A DNA stretch of 64,000 nt, from contig CAZZAM010000012.1 of assembly GCA_964652775.1 (NCBI GenBank), forward strand, positions 27,091 to 91,090. The letters are read 5' to 3'. The DNA is from UBA11346 sp038060575. Lineage in GTDB: Bacteria > Planctomycetota > UBA11346. Positions 17,828 through 29,316 of the stretch are shown piece after piece. Position 1 is the stretch's first letter; each line of letters begins with the position of its first letter. The translations under genes were made by a program, and so were the position numbers. A model generated the notes under the pieces. It worked only from the letters and a program-made list of their open reading frames with translations, searched no databases and had not been told where the DNA came from.

Positions 17828-18667
17828 TCACGGCCCCATGGGGGGCATGCCTGGTGGCATACCCATCGGATCCTTGGCTGCCCGACCAGCGTCGTAGTCG
17901 ATGGTCGCCTCAAAATGCAGTTCTATTTTCAGTTTGTTGGGGTGGTTGGTCCGGACCGTGACCGTTTCGACGAAGGCCCCCTGCGGCAACAAGCCCTTCT
18001 CGTCGCGAGCCGTAGCGGTTGCAGTAATCAGAATGGAGCCATTGCCCTGGTCGGCAGAGGTAAAGGTCCACAGTTTACCGGTGTAGTCGATTCCCTCGAC
18101 CCGCAGGCCACCCTGGGGCGAGTCCTCGGGCGGACTCGACAAGCGGATGCGCTTGGTCAGGCGCGGTGCTTCGTCAGGACGCTCGTGGCTGACATAGCGA
18201 TAGATGTCTCGCCAACCGTTGTCGGCCGGACGTTCAAGTGGCGACTTACCGCGTTCTATGGCGTCCACCGTCACCGCCGGACGAACGTTCCACCAGGACA
18301 TGACTTCAATCGGCTCCAACTCGAAATCGGAAACATACAAGGTAATCTGCACATGCTGCGGCCCACTGCGCCGATTGGTCTCCACGTCGACCGCCAGGGT
18401 GGTGGTTTCGCCTGGAATCAGAAACTTGGACGCGATTTCTAACTTAGCACACGTGCAGGTCGAATCGATCTTGCTGATCTTGATCGCCCGATCGTGCGGA
18501 TTCTTCACGGTGATGACCGCGTGGAAGAGCTTGCCCTCAGGAATCACCGGAGCCAGTTCCTCAGACGCCACGTTGGCGTTGACGACTTCGGCAGCAGGCA
18601 TCGCGCAGATGACCAACAGCAGCAATGTCAGAAGACGCATCGGGAGGTAAACGGCGGTCCAGCGCAT
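17828..18667 (-). CDS. Secreted DUF1573-domain protein
   Basis: The product (about 279 residues) has a signal peptide (MRLLTLLLLVICAMPAAEVV). It then has a DUF1573-like beta-sandwich with the typical FHAVITVKNPHDRAIKISKIDSTCTC segment, where two Cys follow the (F/V)xxxNxxxxxxxI pattern. DUF1573 proteins are abundant secreted or periplasmic proteins in Planctomycetota, of unknown function. The C terminus is rich in Met and Pro (GMPPGMPPMGP). ATG 18667 lies 4 nt after the bioD stop; ATG 18640, at the start of the hydrophobic signal, is an equally plausible start. The tight spacing suggests co-transcription with bioD. Confidence 0.75.
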   Translation of the reverse strand: MRWTAVYLPMRLLTLLLLVICAMPAAEVVNANVASEELAPVIPEGKLFHAVITVKNPHDRAIKISKIDSTCTCAKLEIASKFLIPGETTTLAVDVETNRRSGPQHVQITLYVSDFELEPIEVMSWWNVRPAVTVDAIERGKSPLERPADNGWRDIYRYVSHERPDEAPRLTKRIRLSSPPEDSPQGGLRVEGIDYTGKLWTFTSADQGNGSILITATATARDEKGLLPQGAFVETVTVRTNHPNKLKIELHFEATIDYDAGRAAKDPMGMPPGMPPMGP

Positions 18668-18671
18668 GGGT

Positions 18672-19376
18672 TCAGGTCGTAACGTCTGCCCGCGCAGCGG
18701 CCAGCACCGCTTCGGCAAACCGTGGCGACTGTAGCGACCACGCAGGCTGTTGGCCGGCGAAAGGCAGCACCCCCAGCACGGGCAATCCAGTTAAACGACT
18801 CAATTCATCTGGGGCAGTCCGCACCGCCAGCGAATCCGCCACTTGGGCGTGGTGATTGACGACCAACCCAAGGAGCCGCAAGCCACGGCGACGCGCCTCG
18901 TTCACCGTTAGCTGCGTATGATTCAGCGTCCCCAGATGCGGCCGCGTCACGAGCAGCACCGGCCAGCCCACATCGGCCAACAGGTCGGCGTTGGTCAAAC
19001 GATCGGTCGTAATCGGAGCCAACAGTCCACCGGCAGTCTCCAGCACGACATCCGCATCCCTTGCTTGATCAGCCAATGCCACCGCCGGTGCCGTGAGATC
19101 GCGCAACGCAACGTTCACGCCCGCTGCCGATGCCGCGAGATGCGGCGAACACGGCTCGGCAAACTGCCGCGTGAACAGCGATGCACGTGGCTGACCGTCG
19201 CCGAGATACTGACCGAGCACACGGACGTCTTCTGAATTCGTTCCATCCCATCCGCCGCACGAGATCGGCTTGTGCAGCCAAACGCGGCGGCCAAGCGCGC
19301 GCAAACCCAAAGCCAACTCAACGCATACGCGAGTCTTGCCAACGTCCGTGTCGGTGCCGATGAGGGCGAGGCGCAT
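18672..19376 (-). CDS. bioD: Dethiobiotin synthetase
   Basis: The 234-residue protein matches BioD, which closes the ureido ring of biotin using ATP and CO2. The N terminus MRLALIGTDTDVGKTRVC contains the P-loop GTDTDVGKT, LHKPISCGGWDG is the family KP block, and VVLETAGGLLAPI matches the VEGAGGxxxP region (here ETAGG). ATG 19376 is selected because it directly precedes the first strand; the frame is open further upstream to 19436. The rest of the biotin pathway is not in the window. Confidence 0.88.
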   Translation of the reverse strand: MRLALIGTDTDVGKTRVCVELALGLRALGRRVWLHKPISCGGWDGTNSEDVRVLGQYLGDGQPRASLFTRQFAEPCSPHLAASAAGVNVALRDLTAPAVALADQARDADVVLETAGGLLAPITTDRLTNADLLADVGWPVLLVTRPHLGTLNHTQLTVNEARRRGLRLLGLVVNHHAQVADSLAVRTAPDELSRLTGLPVLGVLPFAGQQPAWSLQSPRFAEAVLAAARADVTT

Positions 19377-19448
19377 GTCAGCCTGGGATTGCAGTAAGGA
19401 GAATGGCCATTTGCGAAGATCCATCGCTATGCCCACATAAGTAAGACA

Positions 19449-19952
19449 TCACGACGACATCCAATCTTCGTTTGGGATTCGACTGAAATCATCCTTAGTA
19501 AACTGAATTCCTTCAAATAATCTCACCACCACTGGATCTTCGACCCCCATCGGTCGCCATCCCTCTTGAATGAATTCCCTGGATTTCAGCCTCAGAATTA
19601 CCAACGAGAACGGGTCTTTGCCTGTATCTTTTGACGGCCCCGCCCAGCCAGCGACAGCCTTGGCGATGGCAAACGGCATTGGGTCACTGTCGTATTTCCA
19701 TCCTACCGAAACATACTTCCACCAATACCGACAAAATGAATGCGTTTGAAATCGCTGATTTTCACCACGCCTGATTGCCTCACCACACAATAGCATTTCA
19801 ACCTTTACCGGCTCTATCTCCCTACCAAGTCGACCAACAAGCGTGTCATATGTTTCAAATGGGTACATATCGGCGAGCGCCGAGGCAGATTCAAATCCGT
19901 GCCTTGTGATGACCGCATTCGCATTCTTGATCCAGCTACAATCAAAAGCCAT
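19449..19952 (-). CDS. Hypothetical protein
   Basis: The 167-residue frame starts MAFDCSWIKNANAVITRHGF, with no signal peptide or membrane segment. It contains aromatic-rich stretches (FCRYWWKYVSVGWKYDSDP) and an acidic C terminus (GIQFTKDDFSRIPNEDWMSS). I do not recognise a family. It stands between bioD and a toxin-antitoxin pair on the same strand and has somewhat lower GC than bioD, so it may have been acquired with the pair. Confidence 0.55.
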   Translation of the reverse strand: MAFDCSWIKNANAVITRHGFESASALADMYPFETYDTLVGRLGREIEPVKVEMLLCGEAIRRGENQRFQTHSFCRYWWKYVSVGWKYDSDPMPFAIAKAVAGWAGPSKDTGKDPFSLVILRLKSREFIQEGWRPMGVEDPVVVRLFEGIQFTKDDFSRIPNEDWMSS

Positions 19953-20020
19953 CGTTCGCTTCGCTTAGAATTAAGAAAGATGGAAAAAGAATGGCCATAG
20001 GTCCGCTATTATTCCAAACG

Positions 20021-20380
20021 TCAGTTTGAAACGAGCGAAATACGCTGCGCCGGCATGGCTCGTCGCTGCGACGTCGTCCGTACCCCTGCAATCCGACGTG
20101 CACGAGTGCGCGGCAGCACGACGCTGACTTCGAGTTTCCCGCCCAGCGCTTCAACATAGCGCTGGAGAGCACCAACCGTGACATTGGAGCGACGTTCCAG
20201 CTTCGAGAGTGCCGCTTGCGATACGCCCATAGCCCGCGCTGCCTCCTGCTGGGTGAGGTGCTGCGCCTCACGGATTTGCGCCAAACGCAAGCCCGTGATC
20301 TTCTCCTGGGCGCGACGGCGAATCTCGGCCCGCTCTTCGGCGGTGAAAAGGTCGTTGAATACGGTGTCTATTTTCTTCAT
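20021..20380 (-). CDS. XRE-family antitoxin
   Basis: The 119-residue protein carries a helix-turn-helix of the XRE type (LRLAQIREAQHLTQQEAARAMGVSQAALSKLERR compressed over about residues 31-64). This is followed by NVTVGALQRYVEALGGKLEV, the standard continuation in antitoxins of HigBA/RelBE-like systems with Gp49-like toxins. The ATG overlaps the stop of the upstream toxin by 4 bp. A basic, Arg-rich tail (residues 90-119) is unusual for the family. Confidence 0.85.
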   Translation of the reverse strand: MKKIDTVFNDLFTAEERAEIRRRAQEKITGLRLAQIREAQHLTQQEAARAMGVSQAALSKLERRSNVTVGALQRYVEALGGKLEVSVVLPRTRARRIAGVRTTSQRRAMPAQRISLVSN

Positions 20381-20739
20381 GGCCTGCCCTTCTTGATGCG
20401 TTCAAGGTGACGGTCGTAGATGGCATCGGCTTGCTTGATCAACGTCTTGTAAAAGCGCTCCTGATTGTGCCCGCTCTTATCTCCACCGATGAGCAACACC
20501 GCTCGTCGCGTGGGGTCAAGAGCAAAGAGCGTCCGGTAGGCGTTCCCTCCCGAAGTCGTACGCATTTCCTTCATGTTGGGGTGCTTCGACCCCTTCATGG
20601 TGTCCACGTGTGGTCGTCCGAGTTGTGGACCAACCTCGCGCAAGACCTCAACATCCACGGCAACCGCTTTCCTCCCCTCTTGGGGCAAGCTAGCGAGCCA
20701 AGACTGGAACTCAGGAGCAGCAAGAACCTCCCACGTCAT
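20377..20739 (-). CDS. RelE/HigB-type toxin (phage-derived Gp49-like)
   Basis: The 120-residue protein has the Gp49-like HigB pattern: EFQSWLASLPQEGRKAVAVDVEVL, GRPHVDTMKGSKHPNMKEMR, YRTLFALDPTRRAVLLIGGDKSG and a C-terminal IYDRHLERIK. These toxins are ribosome-dependent mRNA endonucleases. The toxin gene precedes its antitoxin with a 4-bp overlap, the higBA order. A close relative pair lies at 47334-48093. Confidence 0.87.
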   Translation of the reverse strand: MTWEVLAAPEFQSWLASLPQEGRKAVAVDVEVLREVGPQLGRPHVDTMKGSKHPNMKEMRTTSGGNAYRTLFALDPTRRAVLLIGGDKSGHNQERFYKTLIKQADAIYDRHLERIKKGRP

Positions 20740-20746
20740 GGTGGGC

Positions 20747-20774
20747 TTATAACCTCTATGTTATGGATAGCAAC
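20747..20774 (-). promoter_or_regulatory. Putative promoter and operator of the toxin-antitoxin pair
   Basis: Read on the minus strand, TTGCTA (20774-20769) and TATAAG (20752-20747) are spaced by 16 bp. An inverted repeat ATAAC-N6-GTTAT (20750-20765) overlaps the spacer and -10, as expected for autorepression by the XRE antitoxin. The toxin start follows 8 bp downstream. Confidence 0.4.
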
Positions 20775-20847
20775 TCTCGAATACAACTCCATGTCGGGGA
20801 ATGCGTCCAAATTCGCCAGAAAAATCAGCGACAATGAGGCGCGTCGC

Positions 20848-22485
<1,638 letters not shown>

Positions 22486-22605
22486 GGTTTCTCCAGTGAG
22501 TCGCCGGGACTCTCGCGATGGCGTCTGGACTGCAACGCCTGCGAGCGCCGACTCTGTTCTTTCCCACCCCATCCCGCCGCGATAGACCTTGGCAGGACGT
22601 CAGCC

Positions 22606-23241
22606 ATGCAACGACCGATTCTTATCGTGGGAGGTGCGCCGCGCGTCGCGGTCGACGCGATACGGCATCTGACCGTCTCGGCTACGGGCGCGACCGCCGT
22701 CACCTTGTCGCAACACCTACGCACGGTCGGCCGCGAACCGCACTTGCTGCTGTCCTTGGATGCTGCTCCAAGTGCCACCGCCGAGCGCTATCGCGATCGT
22801 GACGCGTTGGAACTTGCACTCAGCACGTGGATTTCACGGCATCCTGATGGCTGCGTCGTCATGTCGGCGGCGGTCAACGATTACCGCGTGGCTTCAGTCG
22901 AACGCTGGGAAGGCAGCGATTGCCAAAAGCTGCGTGCCGGCGAAAAGCTACCCAGCGGCGCTGATGAGGTCGTGATTCGCCTGCGTCCTGAAAACAAAAT
23001 CATTGATCGCCTGCGTCCCGAATTTGGTCTGCGTGGCCCGATCGTCGGATTCAAATTCGAGGCCGCCGCCAGTGTCCTGGCCAGCGCTGAAGAACTCCTG
23101 CGCCGCGTTGACGCTGCTTGCGTCGCGGCCAACAGTCTGTGCGGCGAAGTTCAAGCCATCATCGATGCGAGCGGAGCAGAGCGCTTCCCCACGCGACCCT
23201 TGATGCTGACCGCGCTCGCCAAGCGCATCGCGGAAATATAG
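22606..23241 (+). CDS. Phosphopantothenoylcysteine synthetase-like (CoaB domain) protein
   Basis: The 211-residue protein resembles the CoaB (DFP) domain: PILIVGGAPRVAVDAIRHLT with GATAVTLSQHL for nucleotide binding, VVMSAAVNDYRV (the family AAV-DY motif), the basic KLRAGEKLPS and VGFKFEAA. A CoaC flavoprotein domain is absent, so it is either a stand-alone CoaB with CoaC elsewhere or a paralogue. CoaB ligates 4'-phosphopantothenate with cysteine in coenzyme A synthesis. The conserved N near AANSLCGEVQA is present. Confidence 0.75.
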   Translation: MQRPILIVGGAPRVAVDAIRHLTVSATGATAVTLSQHLRTVGREPHLLLSLDAAPSATAERYRDRDALELALSTWISRHPDGCVVMSAAVNDYRVASVERWEGSDCQKLRAGEKLPSGADEVVIRLRPENKIIDRLRPEFGLRGPIVGFKFEAAASVLASAEELLRRVDAACVAANSLCGEVQAIIDASGAERFPTRPLMLTALAKRIAEI

Positions 23242-23322
23242 GCCCTCATCGCTAAAACCCCCCTCCTTCCGCCCAGTTGCTGTTTTACCGCAGCCTGCTA
23301 GAAGGCTTCCCCTCACGACGCT

Positions 23323-23398
23323 GCGCGATTAGCTCAGTTGGTAGAGCAAGGGATTCTTAATCCCTGGGTCCTAGGTTCGAATCCTAGATCGCGCACCA
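23323..23398 (+). tRNA. tRNA-Lys (anticodon CTT)
   Basis: A complete cloverleaf is seen. The acceptor is GCGCGAT/ATCGCGC with discriminator A and encoded CCA, the D arm GCTC/GAGC, the anticodon stem AGGGA/TCCCT with loop TTCTTAA (anticodon CTT, Lys AAG), and the T arm CTAGG/CCTAG with loop TTCGAAT. Length is 76 nt including CCA. Confidence 0.97.
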
Positions 23399-23402
23399 CG
23401 AT

Positions 23403-23440
23403 AAAGGCCCGGCAAGTCAGACTTGCCGGGCCTTTTCTTT
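23403..23440 (+). terminator. Rho-independent terminator after tRNA-Lys
   Basis: A perfect 15-bp stem AAAGGCCCGGCAAGT with a CAG loop (23418-23420) is followed by TTTTCTTT. It lies 4 bp after the tRNA CCA end and 5 bp from the stop of the convergent downstream gene, so it probably serves both strands. Confidence 0.88.
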
Positions 23441-23444
23441 GCGC

Positions 23445-25616
23445 CTATGGCTTGGCGAGCGTCCGCACGTTCATCAGCGCCGATTGACCTTCGGTCACTG
23501 GCTTAACCGTGAAGCTGCACTCCGCACCGGTTGTGGTAACCGTGATGACCGTTGCCGCATTGACCGTGCAGGTAAATGACAGGCCATCAACCGGAACCTC
23601 CTTGCCATCTTGAGTCACGCGCAGCGACGAACCGACAACGAATGCGCGAGTCGAGCCACGATTGAATAATGCCTCTACCTCAACACTGACTGATGATTTC
23701 AACTCAAGCGGTAGGCCGGTGATCTCAGGAAACTCGCCCAACTTCCATTCGATCGGATTCACGATGCCGCCATCGGCTTGAATGATTGCCGGGGACTTGC
23801 GCACATTCTTGCGACCGTCCTTATGATGCCAGACAGCCGTGTGGATTGGCCATTGCCTTGGAAAAATTAGCCCTGGGTTCGCTGGAACAGGGTCCAATTC
23901 CAGGTCGTAGCAATCCCAGGTGAGGAACGCCCCCAAGCCATAGCCTCGGGCAGTACCAACATAAGCCCACGAATCCTGGGGAAATTTCTTCCACAGATCG
24001 ACATGGGCATTGTAGCCCCACTGGGCAAACTCAGGAGCGCCTTGGCGCAAGGCTTCCTGATAGACTAGGTCCGGAATTTTCATTTTCGCTTGGCCACCAG
24101 TTTTGACGCCACTGCGTTCATGCCACGGACCATCAAAGTGGACACCATCCTTCAGCACCATGACCTTCACTACCTCGTTGAACTTGCGCATAATATCACC
24201 CCAGCGCTTGTCATTCGTTACTCGACTGGCGTAGGACATGATGAACACGTGATCGATGGTGTAACCAAGATCAAAATGAAGGCCCTTGTCCGCAAAGGCA
24301 TTGCCTTCACCGAATATCGGCCAGCCACCAGCGGTCACACCCTGATGTGCGACCAAATCATCCATTTTGACGCTGTAATCTTCCAAGAGTGCCTTTTTGC
24401 GTGCCGGATCGGTCATGTTCTGCGCGGCAACCCATTGCGAGAAGATAAGCACCATCGGGCGATTAACCCCGGAAAGCATGGACGATGCGCCATCAACATA
24501 GGTATCCTTCCAACGACTACTCGGACCCGGTGAACGACTCATGGCCCCACGGTAAATCATGGTTTCATAGATCTTTTCGCGAATGTCCTTGAAATGACGT
24601 ATGCCGATGAGTTCATGCAGGGCTGGATCCCACGCTGCTCGGAGGTGTTGCAGAGCATAGGCGAGGTCAGCTACGATCATTCCGTGGGTAAACTCGCCTT
24701 GCAGTCTGGTGCGCATTTCTGGCCACGATCCATCCCAACACTGCAGCCGAACCATCATGTCCATGGCGCGAATCGCACTGGCACGACCTTCTTGACCGCC
24801 GAACTGAGCACAAATGCGCGCCACCTGCTGCGTACGACCTTGCGCAACCAAATTGTCCTTACTAACATTTACCTTCCCAGGACTGAATCGATCTGAGTCG
24901 TATGATCCGTTGTAGATATCCTCGAGAGCAAGCCCATCTATGTAGAACGTTCCACTCGCTGGCTCCAGTTTTTTCCCGTCTTCTGGGAGTCGGCGATGAG
25001 CCAAGACCAGGTCAAAACCACTGACCGATTTCCAGAAATTATTTTTTGGCGTCTTGAATACCCCACAGGTATTATCAAAAACAAAACCCCAATCGATGTA
25101 CATCTTGTGCGGATTGTCGCCAAACTTCTGCCGTAGCGGGATGTCGGTGAACACAATGGGATCAGGCTCATTTCCCTTAAAATAAACGCCGAGGCGAAGA
25201 TCCTCGCTGAGTGCGGCATCGGCCTTGACCCACATGCCCATCCCGGTCGAACGACTAAGGAAGTCTACGGGGTCTTGGAATCGCACCTGAATCAGATCCT
25301 GAATACCCTTATCGCGCTGAGCCCCGGCGATGTTTGAAACCGTAATCTTGTAACATTTCCCATCGCCATTCACATCCCAATCAGCACTCTCCTCAACCTT
25401 CACGCCTCCCACGCCAGTCAACGTCCCCAGCAAAGGAATATCCGGAAAATTTTCTTTCCGCTGTTGCGCTACGGCTCGGCCAGCAGCAGATTCTAGCAGC
25501 TTGGTTTTTAGCTCTATGGATTTGGCGAACTCTGGGACCGGTGACGGTTCAGCGGCGCTGATCAGCGCTACGAATCCAAGTGCGCAAGAAGTCATTATTG
25601 CCAAAAAAGCCCGCAT
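23445..25616 (-). CDS. Large secreted protein, possible polysaccharide-active enzyme
   Basis: The 723-residue product has a signal peptide (MRAFLAIMTSCALGFVALISAAEP). An N-terminal beta-rich domain (about 60-240) has carbohydrate-binding character (GMGMWVKADAALSEDLRLGVYF, GTFYIDGLALEDIYNG). A central helical region of about 300 residues rich in Trp, His and Tyr follows (MVRLQCWDGSWPEM, GWPIFGEGNAFADKGLHFDLGY, HFDGPWHERSG), suggesting an alpha/alpha-toroid as in polysaccharide lyases. It ends in a C-terminal beta domain (SVSVEVEALFNRGSTRAFVV). No family is recognised with certainty. It is a single gene convergent with tRNA-Lys. The function is inferred from architecture only. Confidence 0.6.
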   Translation of the reverse strand: MRAFLAIMTSCALGFVALISAAEPSPVPEFAKSIELKTKLLESAAGRAVAQQRKENFPDIPLLGTLTGVGGVKVEESADWDVNGDGKCYKITVSNIAGAQRDKGIQDLIQVRFQDPVDFLSRSTGMGMWVKADAALSEDLRLGVYFKGNEPDPIVFTDIPLRQKFGDNPHKMYIDWGFVFDNTCGVFKTPKNNFWKSVSGFDLVLAHRRLPEDGKKLEPASGTFYIDGLALEDIYNGSYDSDRFSPGKVNVSKDNLVAQGRTQQVARICAQFGGQEGRASAIRAMDMMVRLQCWDGSWPEMRTRLQGEFTHGMIVADLAYALQHLRAAWDPALHELIGIRHFKDIREKIYETMIYRGAMSRSPGPSSRWKDTYVDGASSMLSGVNRPMVLIFSQWVAAQNMTDPARKKALLEDYSVKMDDLVAHQGVTAGGWPIFGEGNAFADKGLHFDLGYTIDHVFIMSYASRVTNDKRWGDIMRKFNEVVKVMVLKDGVHFDGPWHERSGVKTGGQAKMKIPDLVYQEALRQGAPEFAQWGYNAHVDLWKKFPQDSWAYVGTARGYGLGAFLTWDCYDLELDPVPANPGLIFPRQWPIHTAVWHHKDGRKNVRKSPAIIQADGGIVNPIEWKLGEFPEITGLPLELKSSVSVEVEALFNRGSTRAFVVGSSLRVTQDGKEVPVDGLSFTCTVNAATVITVTTTGAECSFTVKPVTEGQSALMNVRTLAKP

Positions 25617-25846
25617 GCGAGACTCCTACAAGGATGGTTGTTATTGGACGAAATGTAGGATCCATCTCCCTGAGACAAGGCGGACCAGCACGCAACTCAA
25701 GATGCTAATGAACCAAGAGCCAGGGACAATTCCAGTGCCGGCATGATGACAGCAGAGAGGCTGCATCATTCTTGTATGATCAGGCTTCCGTAAATTCTCC
25801 CAATCGCGCTAGACTGCTGGAATGAGTCATCACGCTTTACTAGTAC

Positions 25847-26992
25847 ATGCGCCACTTTCTTCTTCTGCTCGCTGCCATGGTGGCTGCGGGTGAATCTCCC
25901 GCGCCGATTGGATTCCGCATCGACGGTAGCGGACGTTTCCCAACCGCCACCCCGCCAACCGAGTGGAGCGCGACGAAAAACGTCGCATGGAAAACCGAGA
26001 TGCCAGCACCGTCCAATGCTTCGCCGCTGCTACTTGGCGATCTCGTCGTGACCTGTGCTGAAAAAGGATCCGTGCTCGGCCTCGCCGCCGCCGATGGCAA
26101 GATCCGTTGGACTCTAACCGATGAAACGGACAAACCGCTGCCCAAGGCGCATCAGTCCAATGGCTACACCTCGGCTACGCCGGTCAGCGATGGACAGTTT
26201 ATCTACGCCGTGTTTGGTTCCGGCCGAGTCATGGCGTGCGATATCGCTGGCAAGAAGCGCTGGGCGATTGATCTCGAACTGCCACCGCAAAAGGACTGGG
26301 GCTCGTGCATGTCGCCCCGGTTGGCCGGTGGATTGCTGATCGTGCATATCGACCAGCTGTGGGGTATCGATCCCACAACTGGTGCGATAAAGTGGCGCCA
26401 GAAATCGCCGTGGACGTGGGGCACTCCAGTCGTAGCCAAGGTCGCTGGCACCGACGTGGTGTGGACCGGCGGCGGCTTTTGCTTCCGCGCCAGCGATGGC
26501 CAGGCATTGGCCTCAGGACCACCCAAGCTCGCCTACAACAGTCCCTGCCTGGTCGATGACGTCCTCTATTATGTTCAAGGCATCCCGATGGCCTTTACTC
26601 TAGGCGCTACGCCCGATGTCAAACCACAGCAACTCTGGCAGGGGAAAATTGCCGACGATCGTTACTACGCCACTCCACTGATCCACGAAGGACTCGTGTA
26701 TGCCGTAAACCAAAAAGGCATGCTCAGCGTCCTCGACGCCAAGAACGGCACTACCGTGTACGAGCAAAAACTTGATGGCTTGAAAGGAACCATGTATCCC
26801 AGTCCGACGCTCGGTGGGACGAACATTTTTCTCGGTAGTGAAGGCGGCCAGACATTGGTCTTAAAACCCGGTCGCACGTTCGTCGAAGTCGCGCGCAATG
26901 CCTTAGAGCCCTATCGCTGTAGCCCGGTCTTCGATGGCAAGCGAATCTACATCCGTAGTCAGAAGAACATGTGGTGCTTGTCCGCCCCGTGA
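25847..26992 (+). CDS. Secreted PQQ-like beta-propeller protein
   Basis: The 381-residue protein has a short signal peptide (MRHFLLLLAAMVAAGESPAP). It then has repeated propeller blades with the pattern V-x-x-G-x-I/T-x-A-x-D-x-x-G-K-x-x-W (GSVLGLAAADGKIRWTL, SGRVMACDIAGKKRWAIDL, DQLWGIDPTTGAIKWRQ, GMLSVLDAKNGTTVYEQ). This matches the PQQ_2-type beta-propeller common in Planctomycetota. No PQQ-dehydrogenase catalytic residues are apparent, so it is probably a binding or scaffold protein outside the cytoplasm. Confidence 0.8.
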   Translation: MRHFLLLLAAMVAAGESPAPIGFRIDGSGRFPTATPPTEWSATKNVAWKTEMPAPSNASPLLLGDLVVTCAEKGSVLGLAAADGKIRWTLTDETDKPLPKAHQSNGYTSATPVSDGQFIYAVFGSGRVMACDIAGKKRWAIDLELPPQKDWGSCMSPRLAGGLLIVHIDQLWGIDPTTGAIKWRQKSPWTWGTPVVAKVAGTDVVWTGGGFCFRASDGQALASGPPKLAYNSPCLVDDVLYYVQGIPMAFTLGATPDVKPQQLWQGKIADDRYYATPLIHEGLVYAVNQKGMLSVLDAKNGTTVYEQKLDGLKGTMYPSPTLGGTNIFLGSEGGQTLVLKPGRTFVEVARNALEPYRCSPVFDGKRIYIRSQKNMWCLSAP

Positions 26993-27015
26993 ATCGCGGT
27001 GCGCATAGCAAACAA

Positions 27016-27486
27016 TCAAACGGTTGGCTGATCTGGGGGCTTAACAAACGCGAGTTCAAGCGGAGCGGTGGACAAGGTGTGCCCACCAACTTCGACCCAG
27101 ATGGTCAAGCGCAGCGGCGCTACCTGTCCGGGCAGCAGATCCGCGTACGGAACTGGACAATCCATACGGATGATCGGCGTATGGATGCCGCAATCGATCG
27201 GCAGGTTGGGATTGGGAACCCGCACGTTCAGTTGCGTACTGGTGAGTGGTGGCGCCGTCATCGGCAGATGACTGGCCATGACCCGGACATGCACGAGGTG
27301 ATCGCCGGCCTGTTCAGTTTGCATGCGAACAAACATGGTCAGCGAACCCTGCCACTGTGGGCCAACCACGGTAATCCGATTGTAGGTGCCAGCGATGAGC
27401 CACTTGCCGCCTTCCATGCGATTCAAGTAGTCGCACAGAATGACCGATCCGCGGACCGATTGCATCGACTGTTGGTCGTCTGTCAT
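27016..27486 (-). CDS. DUF6941-like protein
   Basis: The 156-residue protein has no signal peptide. Its arrangement, VILCDYLNRMEGGKWLIAGTYNRI followed by a beta-rich region and ending LPLELAFV-like strands, resembles the DUF6941 family (a conserved 'VCDxxxxxxGKxxLxGxY' start) of unknown function. The assignment is by pattern only. Its stop lies 23 bp from the convergent beta-propeller stop, and its start is just downstream of the tRNA-Thr gene on the same strand. Confidence 0.6.
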   Translation of the reverse strand: MTDDQQSMQSVRGSVILCDYLNRMEGGKWLIAGTYNRITVVGPQWQGSLTMFVRMQTEQAGDHLVHVRVMASHLPMTAPPLTSTQLNVRVPNPNLPIDCGIHTPIIRMDCPVPYADLLPGQVAPLRLTIWVEVGGHTLSTAPLELAFVKPPDQPTV

Positions 27487-27503
27487 GGTGTCTGACCTTA
27501 CGA

Positions 27504-27533
27504 GAAAACCCCGCAGTTGCCCGCAGGGTTTTC
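27504..27533 (-). terminator. Hairpin downstream of tRNA-Thr
   Basis: An inverted repeat GAAAACCC / GGGTTTTC (27504-27511 and 27526-27533) follows directly after the tRNA 3' end on the minus strand. The T-run within the 3' arm fits a terminator, although it is short. Confidence 0.6.
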
Positions 27534-27535
27534 GT

Positions 27536-27610
27536 TGGTGCCCAAGATAGGAATCGAACCTACGACCTTCGCATTACGAATGCGCTGCTCTACCGCTGAG
27601 CTACTCGGGC
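27536..27610 (-). tRNA. tRNA-Thr (anticodon CGT)
   Basis: On the minus strand the cloverleaf is complete. The acceptor is GCCCGAG/CTTGGGC (one G-T pair), discriminator A, encoded CCA, D arm GCTC/GAGC, anticodon stem GCGCA/TGCGA with loop TTCGTAA (anticodon CGT, Thr ACG), and T arm GTAGG/CCTAT with loop TTCGATT. Length is 75 nt with CCA. Confidence 0.95.
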
Positions 27611-27673
27611 CTGTGTAACGACGGGCGGAGCCTACGGGATCGTTTGCGTGGGCAAGATCCTGTCGCCGCCATG

Positions 27674-27753
27674 CTCCAGCGTGGCCCGACGTGAGATCAC
27701 AGCGATGGTCATACCCATTGCCCCTGGCCACGCTGGAGCGTGGCGTTCCCAGG
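27674..27753. repeat. Palindromic intergenic repeat, GGAGCGTGG family
   Basis: A perfect 12-bp inverted repeat CTCCAGCGTGGC (27674-27685) / GCCACGCTGGAG (27727-27738) is followed by the hairpin CCACGC-TGGA-GCGTGG (27728-27743) and the tail CGTTCCCAGG. The tail and stem layout are those of the repeat at 11709-11756, but the stem bases differ in a pairing-preserving way. Confidence 0.75.
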
Positions 27754-27756
27754 CCC

Positions 27757-29049
<1,293 letters not shown>

Positions 29050-29114
29050 GGGTAGTGCTCTGCGTCGTTGGGTGGAGCGACGTATGTAGTGCCCAACCCC
29101 CCTTCACGCAAGAC

Positions 29115-29254
29115 GAGGGGCTTTGCCCCTCAATCAGCTACGAGCTACGAGCTGCGAGCCGCGAGTTTTGCAGGCTATTCGTACGCCAATGGTATCGCCA
29201 AATGTCCCTCGATTTTCCTCGAAACTCGTAGCTCGCAGCTCGTAGCTCGCAGCT
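29115..29254. repeat. Inverted repeat cluster between icd and smc
   Basis: A perfect small hairpin GAGGGGC-TTT-GCCCCTC (29115-29131) is followed by a long inverted repeat. The left arm (29136-29165) iterates AGCTACG and AGCTGCG, and the right arm (29225-29254) iterates CTCGTAG and CTCGCAG. A 59-bp spacer lies between the arms. It occupies the divergent promoter region of icd and smc. Confidence 0.75.
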
Positions 29255-29316
29255 TGTAGCAATCCGTGGCAATGCTTGCGGACACGGTTGGAGATCCACA
29301 CTCCCCCCATCCGCCC

